From Thelephora terrestris (Eukaryota; Basidiomycota; Agaricomycetes; Thelephorales; Thelephoraceae), in the NCBI GenBank assembly GCA_015956445.1, contig WIUZ02000004.1, positions 1,488,001 through 1,552,000 on the forward strand: 64,000 nt of DNA. Reading direction: 5' to 3'. Of the stretch, positions 58,804 through 64,000 are shown one piece after another. Each line of letters opens with the position of its first letter. The stretch's first letter is position 1. The notes beneath the pieces were generated by a model. The model ran no database searches. It was not told the DNA's origin and saw only the letters and a program-made list of their open reading frames with translations. The position numbers were made by a program, and so were the translations under genes.

Positions 58804-60397
58804 ATGACCCCGCCGCCGAAACGTCCTCGGCGCAGGCAGCGATTGGGTCTCCCGACGAGGCGTAGCACTCGAAAAGAGAAACAAGCGAACCCAGGTACCC
58901 CGACAGACGAGGATTTCGTCGCTTCAAAGACTTTTAAATCCGCCAGAGGTGAAACAGAACGCCCGTATATCCCCACGACGTGTTCTCACTATCGGTAAAT
59001 TCGCATAGTCGAGGACGCTCAAGGCGACGTGCATGAGTTTTGCATCGAAGACGAGTGCGAATTCCTTCTCAAGCTCGGTTGCAGGCCCCTTGATTGACCA
59101 GTTGCTCTCCACACCAGTATCTTGGTCGTGCCTTCCGGACAGGACCCAGACACCGCTCATCTCGTGCCGGACACTGAGAATTGGGTCGCAAAGATCAAGA
59201 AGATAGTCCGTTCCGCCAATGGCGAAGTAGGCCATTCCCAGTGTCCCCTCCCTCCAGAGTACCTGATGTAGGCTGCAGGTCTGGGTCAAAGTAGAGTGGT
59301 ATTGGTCGGCACAAGACATAGCTTCTATCGTCAAGAGTTTGTATGTTTTGCCCCTCCCCTCTTGTTCACCCTGGTCGCCGATTGTAACTCGTTTCAAGTG
59401 AACCCTCAAGTCATGCTGCGTACGAGCTATTTCCCGATGTCGATTCCCAGAACTACATACCCATAGAAAGCATCGTTGGTAGGCGCCGTTCATCCGTCCC
59501 GCATAGCGTGCCAAATTAATTCGTCGTCTGCGCTAGATACAGTCAAGGTCATCCTATATGACGATTGTGACCTCGAACCTCCCCTCATTGGCCCAACTAC
59601 CTTCTTCTGTCGTCACACGTTTCGTCCCAAGACCAAACGCGTCACCGTAAGCTCGTTCTGTTGATCACTCCATGTGCCTCGCTTTTAAGCCCTCGTGCTA
59701 GCCCTTTTCGCTCAAAGAGATCTGTTCGCTTTGCCAACGACCGTACAACCCAGATGCATCAAAAAACTTCCCAGAATCATTGACGATGCACTTTTGCCCT
59801 CGAGATACGTGCCAAACAGCATGGCACAGCCAGTGCCTCTCGACTCACGCAACAAAGAAGCGGCCAACCTGTACCGACAGAAACCTATCTCTCATGTGTT
59901 CAATACCCTCAGATCTCATCCACCTCTCTACTTCCCCGTCTGCCTCCACATCACCCCCCTCCCTGATGTCTCTCCTCTCGAAACCCAAACCAACCCCCTC
60001 CCGATCCCAATCGAAGACTGCGAAACGTGGACGTGGTCCCGAAACCAATGTGCTCTCGCTGTTGGAAGACCTCCCTCAAGGACTGGTAGAACTAGCCTCT
60101 CAGCCGATCGTCAAGCCCACACTCGAGCCTCGTGGAGAACCACCTAAGAAACGTAGGGGGAAGAGGATAGCACCGGAAGAGCCGGAAAACGTCATCGAGA
60201 ACGTCGCCGGGAACATCACAACAGTCCTCAAAGCCCGCGTCCTCATCAATGATGTCCTACGAGGTACCACCATCCTGCCCCGGGACTGGGGAAAGAAGAT
60301 AGGATGGCACGACAACAAACCGAACGTCACTGCAGACTGCGGTGAGGATAGCCCATGTCCTCCACTTCTCTGCCCGACGTGTGGTGAACATATCTGA
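58804..60397 (+). CDS. BAH-domain protein with PHD-like zinc finger
   Basis: Chromatin-reader architecture. The ATG at 58804 opens MTPPPKRPRRRQRLGLPTRR, a basic, nuclear-localisation-like start. Splicing across introns gives EDAQGDVHEFCIEDDILVVP, ENWVAKIKKIVRSANGE, VWVKVEWYWSAQDI, and SHAAYELFPDVDSQNYIPIE. Then comes TVKVILYDDCDLEPPLIGP with FFCRHTFRPKTKRV, the order of a BAH domain. A zinc finger follows: ICSLCQRPYNP, then MHFCPRDTCQTAWHSQCLST (CxxC, CxxxxC, HxxC). The C-terminal part has a basic patch (PPKKRRGKRIAPEEPENV) and ends CPTCGEHI. The junction near 59494 implies an intron of about 28 bp or a misread boundary. The fold is like fungal BAH-PHD readers such as Neurospora EPR-1. Which histone mark it reads is unknown. 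Confidence 0.72.
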
Positions 60398-60730
60398 ACG
60401 GGAAGACTGTAACTCGCCATTCAACTTGTTGTGCTGTGAATCCACCACAGCGTGTAGCTCCCTATCTCTTCGACTGAAATCTTGTCCAGATGCTCTATGT
60501 AGCGTGCTATGTTGTCCTTGTTCTGTAGTGCCTTGCGTTGTACCAGAGAAATAGTCTCACAATAAAATTTGTACTGTATTCTACAATCTGCTCAAATGGA
60601 CCGCTAAAGGGAAATGCGAAGGAACGAACGGATTGTTTTATGTCTGTCGCATGAATACATAGAGTAATGTAGGATATTTTGCGGGTCGTGCCGCTCTTTC
60701 CAGCCGGGACAAGGTGAGCGCAACCTGCAA
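60398..60730. other. Tail-to-tail intergenic
   Basis: This lies between the stops of the BAH gene and SEC61. AT-richer than its surroundings, with an AATAAA at 60561-60566, which could serve the plus-strand gene's 3' end. Nothing else seen. Confidence 0.35.
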
Positions 60731-62457
60731 TTAGAGCAGTTCGGTCATGGCAGCCATCTCGGGGCTGCCGGTTTCTCTCATGCCAATTTCCCAGTCTATG
60801 AACGACCCGTGAGAAACCATCGAGGACATCGTCGCAAAATCAGACTCACAACTGTAGATGATGGTGACAGCCATGAGAATACCAGTTCCGCTTCCAATGG
60901 CACCCATCAGATCGGCGACAACGGACAAGAGACCGAGGATAGCTCCACCAAGAGCAGCGGCAGTCGGAACAACGCGCTTGAGCTCCTTGTACATAGATCC
61001 CTCACGATGTCCAGCCATAACCATCTGCTGTTCCTTCAATTGTTTGGCAATGTCCCTGGGGCCACTTCCCGAAACCTCAATCCAGGTCTTGGAGAACAAG
61101 GCGCAGGCTGACAAAGTGAACACGATGTATATGAGGGTGTGGATGGGGTCGAGGAGGGCAGCGGTCAGAGTATGGGGAGGAGACATGTAATAGGAAACGC
61201 CAGCGACTGCACTAAGCTGAGGCGAATCATCCAGAGGCTATCATACAGGTTGACGTAAGCCCAGGGGGTCATGCAAGACACAAAATAATGTCACGTACCT
61301 CCCAAACACCGAGCAACTTAACAAGAATGTTATCCGGGAAACGGCTGAAGAGCATCTGAGAGAGGATGAAGATGTTCGAGGTTAAGGCGGATTGCAACAT
61401 GATCGGCATGTTAGATGTGTAGAAGAGCTTGATGGGGTAGGATCCACGTTGACCACGGAACCTGTTGGACTTGACAGGGATCTCGATGCGGAAGCCCTGG
61501 AGATAGATGACGGCGGCGAAAACGATGGCAGTGGCAATGAGGTTCATGACGTTGGGAAGGCTAGCACGCCAGAAAGCCTCACGAAGAGCGCGACCCTTGT
61601 CATTCCAGGTGAAGAGGAGGTGGAATAGGGCAACGAGCGCGCCCTCGAATTCGGGTCCACGGCCGGTGTTAATCGTCGTGGGGGAGAATGCCTTCCATAC
61701 GATAGACTCGCAAATGTTGGTAGCAACAAAGAGCGAGATGCCTGAACCAAGGCCGTAACCCTTCTGGAGAAGTTCATCGAGGAGGATGACGATGAGAGCG
61801 GCGACGATGAGTTGGATTATCAACAACAGGCAGACACCAGCGCCGAGGTCACTTGGCTGGCCATAAAGACCGCTAAGGACGTAGACGGTAGCCTGACCAA
61901 GAGAGATGATCAACGCGAAGACTACCCAACGACACGTCAGTTATTCTCGTGCCAACTGTTGGATTCGGACAAAGGCGATACTAACGTTTTTGAGCACCGC
62001 TGAACAAAGCACGGTCTTCCTTGAGCGAAAAGTCGACCTCAACCAAGTTTGCCCCAGCCAACAGCTGCATGATCATTCCGGAGGTTATGATGGGTGTAAT
62101 GCCGAGCTCCATAAGGGTGCCACGGTTGGAGGCAAGAATGACACGCATCCAGTACAACGGATCAGACGAGTCGGAAGACATGATTCCGTAGAGCGGCACT
62201 TGTGAGCAAACCAAGAAGATGAGGAGCGTCACCGCGGTCCATAGCACTTTTTGGTTGAAGGGGACCTGACGAAATGGTTAGGGCGAATGTGAATGTCCGA
62301 ATAGCCGTGACACGTTACTTTGCGATCTGGAGAAGAAACCTCAGGGAGAATTGGCAAGAAAGGTTTTACAAGATTCAGAAAGCGAACTGTAGGAAGAGAG
62401 GCAGAGTTAGACCACAAGGCAAGAGGAGGGAGTGGAGGGACACTTACAGCCGCTCAT
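60731..62457 (-). CDS. SEC61: Protein translocon subunit Sec61-alpha
   Basis: Pore subunit of the ER protein-conducting channel. The tiny first exon at 62457 (MSG) splices to [20 protein letters not shown], the invariant Sec61 opening. Next are [60 protein letters not shown] (plug and helix 2), and [40 protein letters not shown] (the ribosome-binding loop) and [20 protein letters not shown] follow. The end is [41 protein letters not shown] and EMAAMTELL at 60731. Order and motifs match all ten helices. About eight introns. Confidence 0.95.
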
Positions 62458-62645
62458 GGTGGAAGGAGAGAAACCGGGTGAAGTGGATGAACGTTATGCG
62501 ATCGACGTATATTCGAGTGAAGTCACCCAACACCGACGTGGCAGATATGGCATCAATTCGCCACGTGAGGCACCCCAGTCACGTGTATACTTGGATAACC
62601 GAAAGGTGGCTCAAGGCTATTTGGGCCGAGTGTAACTCTTATCTC

Positions 62646-64000
62646 ATGACTGTCCTACAGTTTGCGCCTTTCTCGTCGCTCGTGCAGCCAGCCTTTTGGC
62701 ATGAGCTTACATCTCTCAAGATCGACGTCTTGCAGTTATCCGATGACTCTGTACCGATCAACGCATCCTACGCCCTTGGAAAATCGATAAAGGATAGAGA
62801 GACGGGCAAGGATATCGCCTTGGGCTGCAATCTCACCGTCGGCGGCGGGTCGTTCAGCAACGATTCTTTCCAGTATGCAGTCCATTCTTTTGTCTCTTGG
62901 ACCAGATGGTGATCATATTATCATAGGTTACCCCCCAATTCCGTCCGTGCTTCCGGCATACTCAAGAATTTCAATACCGTAGAGGATTTCAAGGCATCGG
63001 ACAAGACCGCATTCTTCAACCAGGTGACCGACGAAGTACGGCCATTTTACGATGTGATGATCTGCGCTTGTCTTGCTTATGCTTTCGATGCAAGATCTGG
63101 GAAACCGCTATTACCAAACGCGACCCATCAGCCTTGACCAAGTTCCTGGTCATCACATTCGCTGACCTGAAGAAGTACAAGTTCTTCTACTGGTTCGCCT
63201 TCCCGGCCTTTGTCTCTAAACCCGCATGGGAGATATTAGATCCAGGTTGGACCAATGCTGACGAGACCTTTTCACCGGACGCTGTAGGTCCATGTAGAGA
63301 TCCCGGGGAATCGCCTGTTTGCTAAGAAACTCTCAGCTGAGATCGATTCATCAACACCTGCAAGCCAATCCTACGCCTTTCTTCCTGATCAAATCCGATG
63401 GAAACAAAGCTGAGGTTGGAGACCTGGAAAAGTACCAGGAATTCTTCGCGGGGGTCACCCAGTCATCCGTGAGAGGCTTTCGGGATGAACCGTAACCACA
63501 GGGCTGATCGATTTTCAGCAAGCTATCGGATTCCACGACCCATCAGGTTTACCAACGAATCCAGGATGGCCACTCCGAAATCTCCTGGCGTATCTGGCGG
63601 CCCTATACCCAAACATCACCACCCTCAGGATCTTGTGTTGGAGAGACGCTGAGGTCCCTTCCGGGAATGCACCATGGAAGAGTCGATTTGGTACCGTTTC
63701 GTTGCCATCACCGATTGACAAGTCTGCCGCAAGACCAAGCGCTGTCGGTTGGGAGAAGAACGTTCAGGGAAAGCTTGGTGCAAGGCTAGCCGACCTAGCT
63801 CCGATGATGGATCCAAGTAGATTGGCCGACCAGGCAGTCGACTTGAACCTGAAGCTAATGAGGTGGAGAATTCTGCCGGCGTTAGACCTCGATAAGGTTT
63901 CTTCGACCAAATGTCTGCTCTTGGGAGCGGGAACGTTGGGGTGTTACGTTGCCCGCGTACTTATGGTGAGCGTCCAGCTTAGAGCCTTTGAAGCCTGTTC
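62646..64000 (+). CDS. ATG7: Autophagy E1-like enzyme ATG7 (partial, right edge)
   Basis: Activates Atg8 and Atg12 by adenylation and thioester transfer. The ATG at 62646 opens [20 protein letters not shown], followed by [20 protein letters not shown] and [20 protein letters not shown], the usual Atg7 N-terminal domain. Next are [48 protein letters not shown]-type [20 protein letters not shown] and [20 protein letters not shown]. The nucleotide-binding start of the E1 domain, [17 protein letters not shown], is at the right edge; the catalytic cysteine lies outside the window. Several short introns. Divergent from SEC61, with 188 bp between starts. Confidence 0.93.

Noticed and set aside
58924-59514. 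Minus-strand open frame of 196 codons
   Set aside because: The plus strand splices into a recognisable BAH domain over the same bases, so the minus frame is its antisense shadow.
1-64000. tRNA, rRNA, CRISPR array, origin or telomeric repeat
   Set aside because: No cloverleaf B-box, rRNA-like block, spaced direct-repeat array or telomere-type repeat was found on reading; a covariance-model search would be needed to exclude small RNAs.

Overview
This window is nuclear DNA from a filamentous basidiomycete fungus. Four things point to that: dense small genes broken by many short (about 45-70 bp) GT-AG introns; orthologues of fungal-specific genes (exomer ChAPs, PAR32/DUF3602, fungal aspartate kinase); a basidiomycete-style divergent G-alpha subunit with a large insertion; and a chromodomain protein of a kind I associate with Agaricomycetes. 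No rRNA, tRNA, CRISPR array, or recognisable transposon or retroelement was seen. The species cannot be told from the sequence.

Layout. 1-10.6 kb (minus strand): the membrane half of HMG-CoA reductase (running off the left edge), a D-2-hydroxyacid dehydrogenase of the glyoxylate/hydroxypyruvate reductase type, and the ribosome quality-control E3 ligase listerin (LTN1). 10.85-12.2 kb (plus): a two-exon gene joining a domain related to the helical/pyrophosphorylase enzymes of phage thymidine hypermodification to a C-terminal chromodomain; this is the most unusual gene here. 12.6-25.3 kb: divergent G-alpha (minus), then on the plus strand aspartate kinase HOM3, a ChAPs-type exomer subunit, a CCDC6-like coiled-coil protein and a small heat-shock protein, with two unrecognised small genes at 17.8-19.3 kb. 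25.5-35.8 kb: URA5, an uncertain gene, Derlin (all minus), an SH3-PX-BAR sorting nexin (plus), then a three-RRM SR-like shuttling protein and an MFSD5-type transporter (minus). 36.3-37.8 kb: a decayed class-3 aldehyde dehydrogenase gene. 38.6-45.9 kb: a tiny cysteine-rich protein, PAR32, a tail-anchored FHA protein of the SLMAP/Far10 type, and a Mep2-type ammonium transporter. 45.9-50.2 kb: a gene-poor stretch with only coding fragments. 50.2-64 kb: a very compact housekeeping block of divergent pairs: mitochondrial protein/DBP4, SLX1/BTN1, REEP-Yop1/BAH-PHD protein, SEC61/ATG7 (ATG7 runs off the right edge).

Links between genes. Several products act in the secretory pathway and its quality control (HMG-CoA reductase, Derlin, Sec61-alpha, exomer, Yop1-like, listerin). 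Nitrogen control is represented by the ammonium transporter, with GATA motifs in its promoter, and by PAR32, whose yeast homologue inhibits Mep transporters under TORC1. Chromatin and DNA functions are represented by the thymidine-modification/chromodomain protein, the BAH-PHD protein and SLX1. Exon boundaries were worked out by eye, so starts and ends are firm only where stated.
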